Positions 28,301 through 43,300 of a DNA stretch of 64,000 nt are shown here, piece by piece; the stretch's first letter is position 1, and the number at the start of each line of letters is the position of its first letter. A model generated the notes under the pieces. It had not been told where the DNA came from. It saw only the letters and a program-made list of their open reading frames with translations, and made no database searches. This DNA is from Mesaphorura yosii (Eukaryota > Arthropoda > Collembola > Poduromorpha > Tullbergiidae), in contig WIXG01000038.1 in assembly GCA_009869945.1 (NCBI GenBank), positions 62,001 to 126,000 of the forward strand. The letters are read 5' to 3'. The position numbers were made by a program, and so were the translations under genes.

Positions 28301-31300
28301 ATCAGAATCAGAACGGTGTCGGATTAGGAGTGGGCGCTGCTTCCGGAGAATTTGCTGGCTCGGTCAGTCGTATTCCGGGGCTTGATCACACCAGCAGCAG
28401 CTGCAGTGCGTCGCCGTCGTCACACGTGCAGCAGTCACAGTCGTGTCACATGACCGCCAACAATCACTGTGGCAGTGGCAGCAGCCCAAACGGCTACTAC
28501 ATGAGCCGCCAGTTTCATCGCTCTTGTCTCCTTCCGAAACCTCCGCTTGAGCCCGTCATGGAAGACGGAGTGGCGCGACGACCACGAAAGGACATTCCGT
28601 GGTGGGAACTCGCGACGCGCAAGCATCGCTATCGCTCTTGTCCCATCCTGCAAGTCACACAACAGGTACTTCAGAAGAGAATTTTATTTATGCCATGCCC
28701 ACTTGCGCCGAATTATTTGACGTCTGACCATTCATTTATTCGTTGCGAGTCGCCTCGTCACGCCGGGCGATGCGTGAAGCGAACACCACGGCACTGAGAA
28801 TTTGTTTATAAACATAACACTGCTACTGCCACTGCATGTCATCCTTTTTAAACCTTTTTGGACTCGTCCTTAGTCCACAAGTGAACAAGTTCAAGAGCAT
28901 GCTTGGCTCTTGCTTGAGAGGTCGCGCAGTGACGTAATTAGGAAATGCCACTTGTTTCTCAGCTCTGCCTCAGCCTTTGCATTACAACTTTAACCGCGAC
29001 CAGGCAGGCAGGGGATTTTCGGGTTTTCAAGTTGTTAATGAACCAAGCTCATAGCTCAAGCTCCGTGATTGATCTCTGAATCTCGTCTCGGCTCTCGGGA
29101 AAATGAAATGTGTGAGAATTACACTGTTTCCGTGCCCCCTCGCTTCTTGTAATTCTTGCTCCCAGATTCTGTGTCTGTGTCCATGTTCGATTGGGCGTTG
29201 AGGGCTGAGTGAAGTGTGCACATGCAGTTAGCATTAACATGAAAATTTAATTAGAGTCAAGACGCGACTACGGCTGCGGCTGCGAGGAAGGGTTTGAAAG
29301 TTTTTCGAAACTATTTTCCCCAGCCTTGGCCTGGCCGTAATAATATTTCCCTTCTGTATTTACTCTCGACCTGGCATTGCAGTGGCATAGCGTGGTGTTT
29401 TGAGGAATCTTTCATTAAAGAGCGCCTTCGCCACCCCATATTTTTAATCTCGAAAATTCAGGGCTCAAATAATTGAACCTGGCAGTCCACGTCCTTCCTT
29501 CCTTCCTGCGACAGAGAGATTCGTTTTCTTGTTTCGTATTCTTTTTCTTCGTCGCCTGTAATTATTATTTGCTGTTGTCGCTGGGACTCCACTCGACTCA
29601 TTCAAGTTTTTGTTTTCATTTGCCAACTCTGGCCTGGCTTGGCCATCATCGTCGTCTTCCTACGCAAAGAGCAAAGTAAACTGCGCTTTGCTATGCCATG
29701 CGTTGGCCAAGAAGGCCAGGCGAGACGTGAAGGTAAAATTAGTTTTGTACGCGGTTCTCCACATATGAATAAGACTGAACGAAAAAATACGAAGAGGAAG
29801 GAAAATAAACCCTTCGATCTTTTGTTATTCTTCGCCAGCAAAATTGCCATCTCATCAAGACGATGCGATGCGACGGTTTCTTAGCTGGTGCGAGTGCGAG
29901 TTGGATTCTGGATGAGTTTTGCCACCTTTGAGCTGCACCGTTTAGTTTATTTCTTCCATGTGCCCTAAAGGAGTCAGTCTTTGGTCTTTGAGTCTTTGTA
30001 CTCTTGAAATCTTTCAGGCTTCGCCTCTTTGGCTGCGAGGAACGAAACCGAAGCATGATTGCCCAATATGAATTTGTTTAGATATTCATGAGCGATAGAA
30101 TACTTCTTTAAATGGCACTCAATTTCTTATAGGAAACGTGCAACATGCAACGTGCTTATGTTTTGTGCGGTCGTCTCGCCGAACGTCGTGTCGATTCAAA
30201 GAAATGCCTGCCTGCTTGTGATTGCCAAGTATGGATAAATTATTTATAATAACATTAAACCCGTAGTACTAAATTCTTTTTAATTTTTACATTTACTATT
30301 TGTGCGGGTAAACGATCAAGTCGGAGCCGTGGCGTGGCGTACAATTCGAAGAGAGAAAGAATGGCTGATTTCTTTTCAGTTCTATTTTAAGTAATGCGAA
30401 CGTATTTCTAATCTCCGTTCAAACCGAACACTGCATGCAAACGAAACTGCAGACGGCTCAGACACGTTCTGTTCTATTTGAGAACGCAGTCAAGAATGAA
30501 AATTATGGAACTTCCGTTTGGGCATATAATAAGATCCAGAATTAATACTCTTATGATGATGTAAGTCATCGTGTGCGTGTGCGTGCGTTTGTGCGTGTGC
30601 ATGCGGGTTCGATTTACTTCCTTGCGTACGCGAAGCGTACAAAGCGCTCAGTTATTTGTTCAATCTGAAAATGTGAACAGCGCAGCGCAGTAAATGGAAT
30701 TGTAAGTCCTCTCTTAACTGTCTTAACATATGCAAACACACGAACCGTTCATACATAATAATAATGCAGGAGAGTTATGAGGCTGTACTTCACTTACTCG
30801 TACCCAAGTAGGATAACGCATCTCAAGTGCATTGAATTGCAGTGGATTACTCACTGCTGCTGTGGCTAGCAGTCAAGTTATGTGAAGAAATTCTCCAGTC
30901 GGAGTAGCCAAACTATTCAAGAGTAGGTTTATTTTGTGCCCTGATCTGCTGAGTCAGTCGGAGCAAGCACTGAATGCAATCACACCACTTTGACTCGGTT
31001 ATAAGGAATTGAGCCATGACATTCGGTAATTGACAACCTCCTCTTTAATTCGCTGGCTGTGGCAGTGGCTAGCCATCTCGTCGGCTGGCAGGAAGACGAG
31101 ACGAGACTTAAATTTTTTATGGAAACTTGCACTAGCAGAATGCCGAGTCTTCCTCATTATTTCCACGCACACGGAGCAGGAGCAGCGTTTTTGCGTTTTT
31201 AAGTTTGGTATTTGGGCCTCTATCCGCAGGAAGTGAATCCGATTCCTGGCTGACTTTCACTTTCGACAACCGCGTGCACATCGACTTGCTCATCGTCTCA

Positions 31301-34300
31301 TCAACTACGCACCATCGCAGCGCCCTGTGTGCTTTCCCAATCAAATTTTATTGACGTATAATGTAATCTACTTACGTGTAATTGTACACTGCAGGACGTC
31401 AGCGCCAGCATGATGCACGCCTTCGAATGCGTCTTTGCTTTTGCTGGTTCGATTTTATCTGTGGGGCACCACCGTAGCGCAGCAGCGAAGAGTTGTGAAT
31501 TATTCAAACTTACTTCACATGAACTCGGATTAGTTATTACACTGCCGTTTCTTGTTTGTCAACTTTCCCTGCCTGCCATTACGTTTATGATTCGTACTCA
31601 TACGCATCACGCACATGTTTACGGTGTACGTTTATCACAAGTCATCGTCAGGTTATTTGTTCTTTAGTTGATGCTGATGAGTGAGTGAGTCACCCCTCTT
31701 CCTTCTTCCAGTCGAAAGCCTTGTAACTTGTAACGATTCATACACATCGCATTGATTAGATCGCATGTGGAGAGTCAGTCTCATATAAATTCTGAATTCT
31801 TAGGCATGTGTGTAGTATTCAGCGTCTCCTGGACTCGTAATTCGATTCTCATCAATTGCACTGCGCTGCGTTCGTGACCGCCATTTTGGTCATTAACCAA
31901 TTCTACTCTGGGAATGTACCGATGAATTTTAACAATTATTTGCTTGAATTGGTGGATGGTAAGAATCTAATTTGGTTAGTGCAATGAATGCACGAGTGCG
32001 TGCAGTGCACTCGTTCGCCAATGTCGAATGACATCAGAATCACCACCATGGACGATCGCACCCGCACCTGGTCGGGTGAGGAAATGCATGGTTCCCCAAC
32101 GAGCGAGCGGACGCACGTTTTCATGTTTCAGGCACCTACGCCGATTTTTGTGCAGACGGAAGGAAGCGATTTTGCTCCGACAAGATACGCAATATCATTG
32201 CTATTTCACGTTTATCCATTTGTTCCATCACATTTGCTGCTTGCGCTTGCATTTACCTTTCATTTCCCCATGCTCGCCCGTTTGACTCTGAGTCGGCTGC
32301 GCTGAGGGAGAGCGACCACTTTTCTCCAGCAGCAGTAGGTATGCAATCGCTTGGCAGCAATGAAACTTAACAAGTCGTAGTCATCAGTCGTAGAATAATA
32401 AATCGACGACGACTACTTTTGTCGATTTGTTTACTGTTTCTACACGACGCACATGTGTTCCCGCCTGCTCTGCTCCTGCTCCCATGTTTTCACTACGTCT
32501 CGGGTGTTTTATCCATTAGATTAATCTACAGACTGAATAATTGGGTGTGGCGATCAAGGAAGAAGCAAGCAGGGGGATGAAATCAAATCCATTTCGTTCT
32601 CGCTTTTCGTTTTAGACGGTGAAGCTTGTTATTAGGGAGAAGCACGGCTTGACTTGACTTGACGTACGTGAAACAAAGTATTGACTTGTCTTGGCCTGGC
32701 TAGCCCGCTCGTCGGATAAAAGTGGAATTATCTATTCCATGAAATTATTTTTCCAAACACCATTTTTTACATTTTATTTTTTTTTTATTTACATGCCACA
32801 AAATGCCGTGCGTTTGCGTTCGCATTTTATTACATTGAATTTTTCCGTACGCATACGAGTCGCCTTGCCCTGCCCTTCGTCTCTCCAGCTTTCCGATCAA
32901 TTTCCCAACTATTTCCCTGCTCGAAGGCAGACGAAGACAGAAAACTCAATAATTTCTCAACCCTTCCTGGTGTTATTAATAATTTTGAACTCGAAGAATT
33001 CTCCACGCACCACGCCACGATGCAGCGTTACTCAATTATACTATTCTACGGATGATTGTTATGAGTTCCTTCTCCAGAAGGCGAAATGTAGAAGAAGCTG
33101 GAAGATTTGAAGACTAATGACTCGCACTTTCCATTCGATGGTCATAGTAGTGGGTTAAAGGGGTCTTGTTGAGATTATTACTCTTTTCACTCCGCTCGCA
33201 CTCCTTTGTTGTTGGCGTTGGCAGGAATTAATGTTGTATTGATGCTAATGCAGCGCAGCCCAATGATTTGGATTTGGTTGATGAACGGGATGAATAACCC
33301 AGCCAAGTCAGACTGCGTTGTAGCTGTGCTTGTAGTAGGATGATGGCGATGGCCGTCCGTGAATCCATTTCTTATGCAATCGGCCGTAAGCCTCTCGTAT
33401 GAGAGGAAGGCGAAGAGCATTTTCTGTTTCTGTCCGAGGCAGTAATCATTCATGGAGAATTACGAATTTCGTATTCGTAGTAAAGTAAAGTAGAGCATTA
33501 ACTTTTGAGTTGCATCGCAGGCGAGAAAGAGAATTACGGGCACTTCGTGTCGCGGCTGCATGGAAGAGCAGCGCATAATATTTTAGTATTATGACCATGA
33601 AAGAGACACGAGTTGGGAATTTGTGCGACCGGACAATGGAAAAATGGAGCAATAACTAAAGTTGGTACAGTAATGGCCACAATAATGAAGGCTTTTGGCT
33701 TTGCCTAAGTCCGTCCATTCGTGAGCATTCTCGATCGTTGTAGGCCATAAACTTCGTGGTCGGAAAGTAACAGGCGCCGAAGAAGTGATGAAAAGGGTTT
33801 TCTCTTCTCTTCGGTTCTGTGGTCATCCGTTTAAGTACTTCAGCAAGTGGTTTAAAAGGCTAATTTCCTCTCTCCACTCAGATGTGTGCTGCATTGTCGT
33901 TAAAATTGAGCCATTTCATCCAGCAATTGTCAGGACGCTGGTTCGTGTGGGCATTCAGAATTCCCCTGATATGTGAAATGATGTAAAGCATGCGTATACG
34001 CAACGTATTCAATCAACACTGCCAGAAGAGAAATGCGAAGCAGGAACGGAAATAAAGGCGAGCATGGGCCTAATGAAGATTCGCATTCGTGTTTAATCCT
34101 TTCTGATTAGTTCCATCGTTGGAAGTTGGACGCAGTTGCAGTCACTAATGAAATTACTGGAATGCAACCCCCACTCTTGAAACCAAATCTCTGCAGTTGT
34201 AAATTAAATCCTTACGAAAATTGCCTTGTTTACAGTTAAACGAACAGAATGCGGAGATGAGGCGTGTAATTGCAGATTTGAATATGTGCTGGCGTATTCC

Positions 34301-37300
34301 GTGCCAAATTATTCATGCGAGGATCCCATTCAAATGCAAATCGAGGAGACCACCAAAATGCCAAATGCCCAACTTCATTCCGCATTACAAGATTGTACGC
34401 GGTTTTTACACGTATTGGATGCTGCACTATTTTTAAATGCTGTGTTCAGTGTTTTTGAGTGTCTGCCGAGTGCCGACTACCTTTAAGTGCGACAAGCCAA
34501 AGTCGTACGTTTTTAGCCGTGCCGAGATAAGAAGTCGTGCAACTCGTAAATCAACGAATGAGGATATTTACATTTATTTGCGATAGTTAAACAATGGGCC
34601 ATAATCTTTGTTATTGTTTGTTTTTGAGCGTTGCTTTGTTTATTGTCGGACTTGCTAAGTTAACTGGAGCACGTGTACGCTCAAATGAGTTTACAAGCAA
34701 GCTCCAGAAATTTACATGAATTAGGCCGGCACCTCGCTGTGCTGATTATTACTGGTTTGCAGCTTACTTGAAATAATCAACTTCAACCGTGTCGATTGAT
34801 ACTCGACTTCACGGAGACGCTGACACGATGATGCATGATTTTAGCTAAGATTTCTCAGATTCTTTCCATTTGATTTCCATTCCAACTTCTCAATTGCTTG
34901 TCTTGCTCGCCGTTCCCTTCGGAAACAAAAATTGCTTAATTGGATTTAATATCTAACACTAACCGAGTTGGCTAGGCTAATTAGTAAAATTGTGGAATTA
35001 CGAACGTGTTTCGTACTCGTACGGATGTCATCAAAGTATTTACTGCCAAGCATAAGCTCATGAGTGCATGATCACAAAAGGGGAGGAATTCGGAAATGTG
35101 TTCCTCCTCAAATCCACTTAATCCTCAAAGGCAATAAAAAGGCACACATTTATTATTATGGTTTACTCGACGTTTGCATTTGTGGTAATTCTCCTTATTA
35201 CGTGTTTCCCATGAATTGACATTTTGTCACAGACACGACACTCATTCACAACACAGGCATTTGTAAGGAGGATGTCCTACTCGTATTTGGTATTTGGGTA
35301 AAGCTCCTCACGAAAAGTAAATTTTAGTGTTTTTAACCTTTCATCTTTCAGTGCGCGATAACAAAAGGGTGGAAGAAAGATGTTTTCTTTTCGAATCTTG
35401 ATGTTATTAATCACATCCTTCCGTCAACCAACGCAGGAGAGTCGAGTCGTTGATCTTTTCTGCTCCATTGACACTCTTTTCTTGTTTAATCTGACTCAGC
35501 ACTCAACACGACATATTTATTTCTCGTCTCGGCTTGTCTTGTGAACATCTCGGTCGTGTAAATTGAGCTATGCACGGCTATAATTCATGCATGGTTCATA
35601 GGTCATTGAGTTATTGGTATACTCGCTCTGCCTCTGGAATAGAATTCATTTCCCGTAAAGTGTGAAATGTTTCTAGCTTTTTTGAGTTTTATTGCATCAC
35701 CACACTGCAGTGTAGAAGGCGTATCATTTTGCTCGGCGACAGCGATAAGAGAAAATGTCAACGACAACGTGGTAGATGAAAATGAAGTATGATGGTGATT
35801 GTAACGCAATGCGTTTTATGAGTGCACTTGAGCCTTTGCTTGAGTCTTGGCTTGTTTTATTGCCGTCGGAGATCAAATATCCTGAAATTGACCTTGCTAC
35901 GTTCACGCTCGTTTTATGCTCGAATGCACTGGGTTTGGACGTTCGGAGACAAACTTGAGATTTCGCTTCCCGTTCTCGTCTCGGCTGTCCCGTTAACATG
36001 TTAATTTATGAATGTTTTGAGAGGCCATCGCGGCAGGTTGAAGAAACACATTCTTTTGCATTTTCAGTCTGATTCTCTGCTTCTAAATCGTGCATACAAT
36101 TTGTAATTGCTTTTGCATTTCTCAGCCTCAGAAGGCGTTAAGGATTTGTGAGTCGCGTTTGGCGTTTTTATGCCAAAATATTTCTTCATCCATAAACAAG
36201 ATGTGCATTTTAGCTTATCTCTGGGCCTAATGAAGGAAACTGGTTTTCCATGAAATAAATTTTCGTTTCAAGTTTTATTCTTGCGCCTCGCCGCATGAAT
36301 TCGCCGTTCAGTCCAGCGAACCGGTCATTCAAAACGCTGGCCTTGTCATGCAGGTAGAAATATGATAATGAAATCAAAGGCGAGATTTTTATTATTCCTT
36401 CAGCCCTTCTAATTCAAATTATCAAGTTCTGCTCGCACTATTTACATTTACGGCTGTCAGTTAATTGCAGCTTCTCGCTGCGCTGGCTTGAAACCCCAAC
36501 CCTAGCTGCAGCTTGTGTGCATCTGCAGTTTTACAGTTTATGAATTATGAAACACCCGCATGCGATCGGAGAAAATTTTTTTAATTAATAACTTCCAGGC
36601 AATTATCAAGATTTTACTTGAAAACGCACATATTTCGAATCACACGCTGTGCATCTTCAGTATTGCAAATGCAGCTGCCAAAGCGCAGCTCGCAGAGGTG
36701 AGAAATACAAGCTCGAAAAGATCTCGGAAAATAAATTAGCACTTTTATCTGCATCTGTGGCAGATTTTATGTTTACAATTCACGCGATGGGAATTGAAAA
36801 TGTGAGTTGTGAGTCATCTCTGTGTGGCTTGCTCAATTGGTATGATCATCGAGATGCATGCAATCCGGCTATTTAAACGCAAGTGCAGGTTAGGCTCACT
36901 CCAAAATTAATAAGAAAGTCGTGTTAACAAATTCCGCGACTGCGACTGTTTCGAAGCTCAGCCTGGCGCGCCCACTGCATAAGATTACCAAAGGATTCAC
37001 CACGGGAAGAAGATATCAAAACATTCGACTCTCTGCTCTCGTGATTTAATCCAATCGTGCTTCTCTTTGACGTTAAACACGACAATTGCTCATGCTCGGC
37101 TCAAAGAAAGTGTTTCTAATGCAAAGCATGGCACGGCACGCATGATTTGATTTTGACCCATCTTGATCTGAATACCCAATCAAGAATAAGTCTTCAGCTT
37201 TAAGCACCGCTGAGCTGCTATTGCAGTCTTGGGCGAGTCAGCAAAGTCCCAAAGTATCATGGAATGGAATTTGAAGAATATACAGCTCGTGTCAAGAGCA

Positions 37301-40300
37301 GAATGACTGAGCACATACTATGCCATGCCTTGGCATGCCTGAGTGTCTCACTCTTTTCTCATACCAAATTTGCGATGCGAAATAAATAAAATCCAAGACC
37401 CAAGACGACCTTTCATGAATTCATAAGCCAAGATTTGTGCATTGTGTCTTGGCTTGTGCTGTGCTTAAGGAGTCGTCCTGCGTTCTTCGTGCCATATTAA
37501 TATTTAATGCACAAACCAATCAATAATACCTCATGAACATGTCATTATGTCCTACCCTGCCTTTGTGCTGCTGCTATGGTATTTGATCGGCCTGCGCTCG
37601 TGGCAATGTTTTCGTAACCCACTGCTAAGCCCAGGCTTTATTTGATTAAATCAGTACAATGAAAGTCAAGTAAAGCAAATTCTTACATTCAGAGTTCAGA
37701 CTGTCACGGCACCATACGCCGTATTTCGGTATTTCATTATTTTCATTTTGCCCTACGTATGTGAGAGAAATGTGCACCTGTTCACTGTATTGAGTTTCAT
37801 GAGCGGTTGAAACTGTTTCTGCAGTAGTTTGCCATTGTCATTGCCATATCGCATTACAAAAATAAGGTTGTCACCGCGTCACGGCACGGCAGTGACTTGA
37901 GACAAATGGCAAAGCCTGCAATTGAAAAGAAATGACATTTGTGGACTTGCAGTCAAGTACCATGATTCATGCAATTCATGATTCATGTAACTCGAGCATT
38001 TAGCTTCTTAATTGGTTACAATTAGTAAAAAGGAGATTATTGCCGTCGCTCTCGAGCATCCGCGTCTGCAACCTCAACGAACGCTATTCATAACTCTTCA
38101 ATGCATTAGTCGTTCTTATGCCACTCGTATATCGCTTCCCTCTCCCTTCATTTAATTGATCAAATTGTTCTTTTGTTGCTTTACAGGCCCACGTCGTAGC
38201 AGCTTTCGAGCAGTCTCTGTCCAACATGACACATCGTCTCCAGTCTCTGACGCTGACTGCAGAACAAAAGGTACGTTGAAAACATGAAATTCTAAAAGCC
38301 ATGGCTCATGTGAGTAAGACGACGGCGATACGCTACGCGTTATAAGAATTCGACACTACGAGCTGACGATGTTAATGCGAGTTCTGAGTTGGTACATTTT
38401 TTAGAATGCATACAAACTAAAAGTCATTTCGCACCACTTCATTTATCTTCCGACGCCACGATGACTTCCCCAAACTTCAGCCAGCCAAACAAGTTGGGCC
38501 TTTGAACTTGAACCGAACTCAATCACTTTTTCACTCCATTTTCCCTTTGCATTGTATTGCATATGTGATGAATTTTTCGATTGCGTATCATCACTTTATT
38601 TTATCTCACTGCTCTGCATCTCCAAAATGGAATTGCACTAATGCGATTTAATGTGATGAAATCGTCGATGTCGCGCAGTTCAAAACTCTCGATTTGCCGT
38701 TCACGGAACGGAAAAGCGAGCAGTCAAAAATGATGGAATGACAAATCATTCTTCAAGTTTTCACTGCGATGTGCGTATCAAATTCCAGATTCTGAGAACT
38801 CTCCATTTTCCTTTGCATTTGCTGATGCAGCAAGCAGTCATGGCCATGAATCATCAGAGAAAAGTGCGAGCCATTTGAATTTGAACCTTGTTCCATGCCT
38901 GTTCATTGCATTGTTAGCCTGAAAGCTCCAAACTCGAGTTAGCGAAATGCCAAATGTACGGCGGCACGGCTACGAAAAGTTTTAATGTGCGGATGCAAAG
39001 CCGGCAAACAACGCGTGAGAGCTGGTGCGAGAGGTGAATGGGAAAGAGTGAAAAGTTGAGGCATGGCATTTGTAGCACTTCAAAATTTCGCAAGTACCGT
39101 GGCGGTGGCGATTAACTCATAAATTCAAAAAGTCATGACAATGGAGGATGGAAATGGAAACTCGGAAGCCAAGCCAAAGCAGGCGAGCCGACTTGACGTG
39201 ACCACGTGAACTTAAACCCTCCCTGCCTCTTTTATCGAGTCGATCGTTCCTCCGGCCCTTCGCTTGTTGTACGGCAGAGAAAAATGCGCATGCGAATGTG
39301 AACTCGCAGAATGCAGGGATAATTAATAGCCGGCTTTTCTTTGTAACAACAAAATGACTCGGAAATTGTTTCTTTTGAGCCTGCCTTTGCGCAACGATTG
39401 AGTGGATTGATTACATTTCTCGTTAGAGAACACATACAAACAGGCATTAGAATACATCGCATAAACACGAGGCTTTCAAACTCATTACATCTTGTCTCTG
39501 TGTATTTTTAGCGTCCGTCCGTTCATGTCTGCGAATGTGGCTGCGACTGCTCAAGTGGAACCAAATACAACAATTTTTAATTTCGTTTTTCGCCTGCTCC
39601 TTTAATATTTTGTACGTACGTGTGCATGACTCCACGCAGCAGACGCTAATCTACCGTCATTACATGCCCTCTTGTCAAAGACGAGACGGAAGCAAAGAGT
39701 GAAGTGCCGACGAAAGAAGGAGGCCGTTGTTTATGACCAGCAACCGTGATTCTTGATTTTGCTATTTTCGGATGCGACTGCGATTTTTATGCGAATGTTC
39801 CCACTCGACATTCGTACAGGCGTTTTGAAATTGCTAACCAGCACTCAGCACGGCACGACATTACGGCCGGACACGTTGAAAGATGAGGAAAAGCTAAAAG
39901 CTATAAATTTAAGAGCAGAATATTTGCGAAAATGAATCGTAAAAGCGTCGTAGTCGTGATTGGATACGGTTGAGTCGAGGAAAAGGGGTTGTGATGCAAG
40001 TTACGAGCGGGCTTCCTGTCACCCTGAATGGGCTCCTTAGCTAATTTTAGTCTAATGGACTCACTTTATTTGTAAAATCGTAAAATGCGATGAAGTGAAA
40101 TGCAAAATATTGTTTACAACCCTACATTTTAACAACTGCACGCATGTACAACGACGCTGAAAATTTAATTTTCAAGTACAGTTTAGTAAAAATGTCGTTG
40201 ATCCTCTTGTGAAAACCGAGACCTAAGCGTCTGTCGACCGTCTACGGATCAAATTCACTATTTCGCAGCAAGCGAATCTTCATCTTGTGATTGTCAGACA

Positions 40301-43300
40301 TGTCCATTCATTTTGCATTTTGCATTCTGCACGAAAGCAGCACCGTACAATTATTTCCATTATTATGATGATTTAATGATAAAGTAAACTGACACTGTTG
40401 GCTTCCAACCTTGCTTGTGTATTATATTTCAATCATTTGGCTTTTAAACTCCGTTCAACTCGCGCTTCGTGCATAAACCCCGTCTGCCATCTTTTCCTTC
40501 TCGTGCTTGATTATGAATAATGAGCGGGCAGGCGACAAGGCGAATGCAAGACTGACAATGAGCTTCGTTACGCCAAGCCAAGATATATTCTGATGGCAAT
40601 AAAACTTGTACTTAAACTTTAAACTGACAATGCGAGAGTAATTTATTTGCACTGCCAATAAGTGAAGCGGCGTCTTTTCTCTTGCAATGCAAATGCAAAA
40701 CTGCCTCTCAATTCTGGCTGGGATTGCGGTGCAGTTTAGCTTGCTTTGTGCATGTTGCATTTCCAGTATTTACTTTTACTCGATGCGATGGACGATTAAA
40801 ATCGGAGCGAATGCGAAATACAAGACTTGAATTACATTACTGTTGAACAAATCGAAGGACATTGTGTGTAGAGCCTGCAAGAAGTGACTAAAAATTTCGC
40901 ATCCACAACCGTGAAATACTCCGCAAAGCAGACCAATGCTTGGCAGAAACTGAATGGCTTTGAAATTCGCTGAGTCACATTTTTTCATTACACCCTTGTC
41001 AAACGAGGTTGACGAGTGTTGCACGCGAGAATTGGCCAGGCCATATTACATTTTCGATGCAATTTGCTGAAATTTCACACTTCGGAGGCCAGACTCAAAG
41101 GAAACGGCAATGACATCGCTTTTCTGAAGCATAAATTTTTAGGCACTGCCGGTTTGAATTCGCACATTCCACATTCGTATGCGAATGATCAAGAATTATT
41201 AATGTGCGAATACGAACAGAGCAAAGCGAGGACCCTTGCTTGCCGACCACAGCTCAATTTTCGAGATTGGAAGGATTTCATTAGGAAAATGGATGGGAAG
41301 TCCATCTCTTTAAGCCACTTCCAAAAATTGCCTGTCTGTCTGAGTTTTGAGGGGGTAAAGTGACAATTGTATATATTTAATTGTGGTCCCACAAACTGGA
41401 GTACGCAAATAGAAACAGCGCCGTATTCAATTATCGTTACACAGGTCAGGAAGGTTTCCAAATTCTTCACCCATACTATGTCCTCGATTCGTGTGACACA
41501 CGCCACTAACACAAAAATTAACATGTTAAGGCAGGGTAGGTGATTAGGATTCTTGTCTTCTCCGTCCGCGTCATCCTCTCATCATTGTCACTGTCACACT
41601 CACATTCCTTTTTACATCCTCTTCGTTGCAGTGTTGCTGAGCCTTGAGACAATGGCTTGCTGATCCTGATTAATGTATTCGCTTTTGGAGGTCCTCAAGA
41701 TTAAAATCTGTCCCATCGCCTAAAATAGTAATTCGAGAGCATTTCAGGCTCCGACCTCGAGTACGTGCCGTGCCACACTATTTTTCCTGTCAAGTATAAT
41801 TTAGTTCCAAGAATACGGCTGGCTCACTTGAAGGACTTGCATTAACTTTGGTACCTATGCTTAATCTTGTTGCTATTGTTTAACTTGCAGGATTCCGAGC
41901 TGCTCGAGCTTCGCCAGACAATTGAACTCCTCCGGAAACAGAGCATTGAGGCCGGCCTCACCGTTGCGAATTTTCAATCAGGTGACGATACATTTTTGTT
42001 TTGCAATATTCCATGCTTGAAATGAACAAGGCACATATGTCGTTTTGACTTACAAACAATAGCACATACACATTGCCGAAGGTACTCCAAACTCTGGTCA
42101 TTGTTTTGAGAATCAAATTGTACACGACTCCCGAACAATGCGGCCGCCTTTTGTTCTTAGCCATAGCCAAGCAGAATTTTCATGATAATGAGATTATGAC
42201 GGACCAGTTAAATGGCGAAGTGTGAAGTCACGCTATGTTGTGATGAGAGGCAGGTGATTTGGCGTTGTGAGTTGGAGAATTCGTTTTAGTTTGGAGGTCC
42301 TGCCCTTTGCTTTCCGATTAACCTCGACATTCGCCTTTCGCCGTAAAATCCTACCACTCATAGTACAGCGGTCGTTGAACCTCGAGCTCGTTCATAACTT
42401 TAATCCGTGTTGTGATTTGTGATTGCAGTGTCCTCAAGAGACGGAAGTCCAATTGCTCGCCAATTATCTGCAGACTCGGTCTCCAGCATCAATTCGATAT
42501 CTTCGGCATGCAGTGGCACTTCGCACTCTCACGCGTCCAGTCCATCCGGAAAAATTCAGATGACGCCACTGGGAACGCCGACGCACGGAAATAATCTCAA
42601 CTCTGCACCTGACAGTCCAAATATCAACAAGAAACATGCGAAGAATAAAGGATGGGTGAGTCATCGTCGTATCCATTTCAATCTTTCAAACCTTTTAATG
42701 TGACTTAAAATTTTCGCATTACAGCTTCGGAGTTCGTTCACGAAAGCCTTTTCGAGATCGAAATCCAAAGCATTTCGCAATGGGAGCCAAAGCGAGTCGA
42801 ACAGCATTGACGAGAGCCACATTCGGCCTTCGAACCTTCATTCCGCCGATATGTACTCTCATAACGGCTGCAACGGAGGCACAAATTCCGTCACCATCGC
42901 CCATTTGCACCATGGCCACGGTCTCGGTGTGAAGCATCTCCACGACCACTCGGGTGGTCCGGTCTCCCCTCTGCTGATTTCGCCCAAAGGGGGCCACAGC
43001 AGCAGTGGACACAGCAATGGCTGCGGCAGTGGCAGCACCGGCTCGCACTCGCCACATTCCAACGGACTTGTGAAAGGAAGTTCATCGTCTTCAGCGTAAG
43101 TCCCTGCCGCGTCGTGCCGTATCTCGTTAATTAGATCCCAGTGCAGTTTTCGCTCGTGGCGTGCACGAACTGCCGAACTGCGTGCATTCGTTTATTATTC
43201 ATTGCTCATGTGTCGTGTCGTGTGTTTGTGTTTATGCGCAGAATTTTTGATGACTTGGATCTCGAGAAACACAAATCTGTTGATGACCTGAAGAAACAAT

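Noticed and set aside
31410-31667. 85-codon frame after a gcag acceptor-like site in the large intron
   Set aside because: No donor in a usable phase, no family similarity, and hydrophobic composition like other random intronic frames.
32019-32074. ATG with good context opening MSNDIRITTMDDRTRTWSG followed by gtgagg, a possible extra first exon
   Set aside because: It ends in phase 1 and so does not fit the next navigator acceptor at 38187 (phase 0). No other partner is visible.
34236-34290. Possible coiled-coil cassette exon (LNEQNAEMRRVIADLN) after a good acceptor in the big navigator intron
   Set aside because: The acceptor is plausible and in phase 0, but there is no good donor that keeps phase 0, and vertebrate NAV proteins are contiguous across this junction. 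Kept only as a thing to check in RNA-seq.
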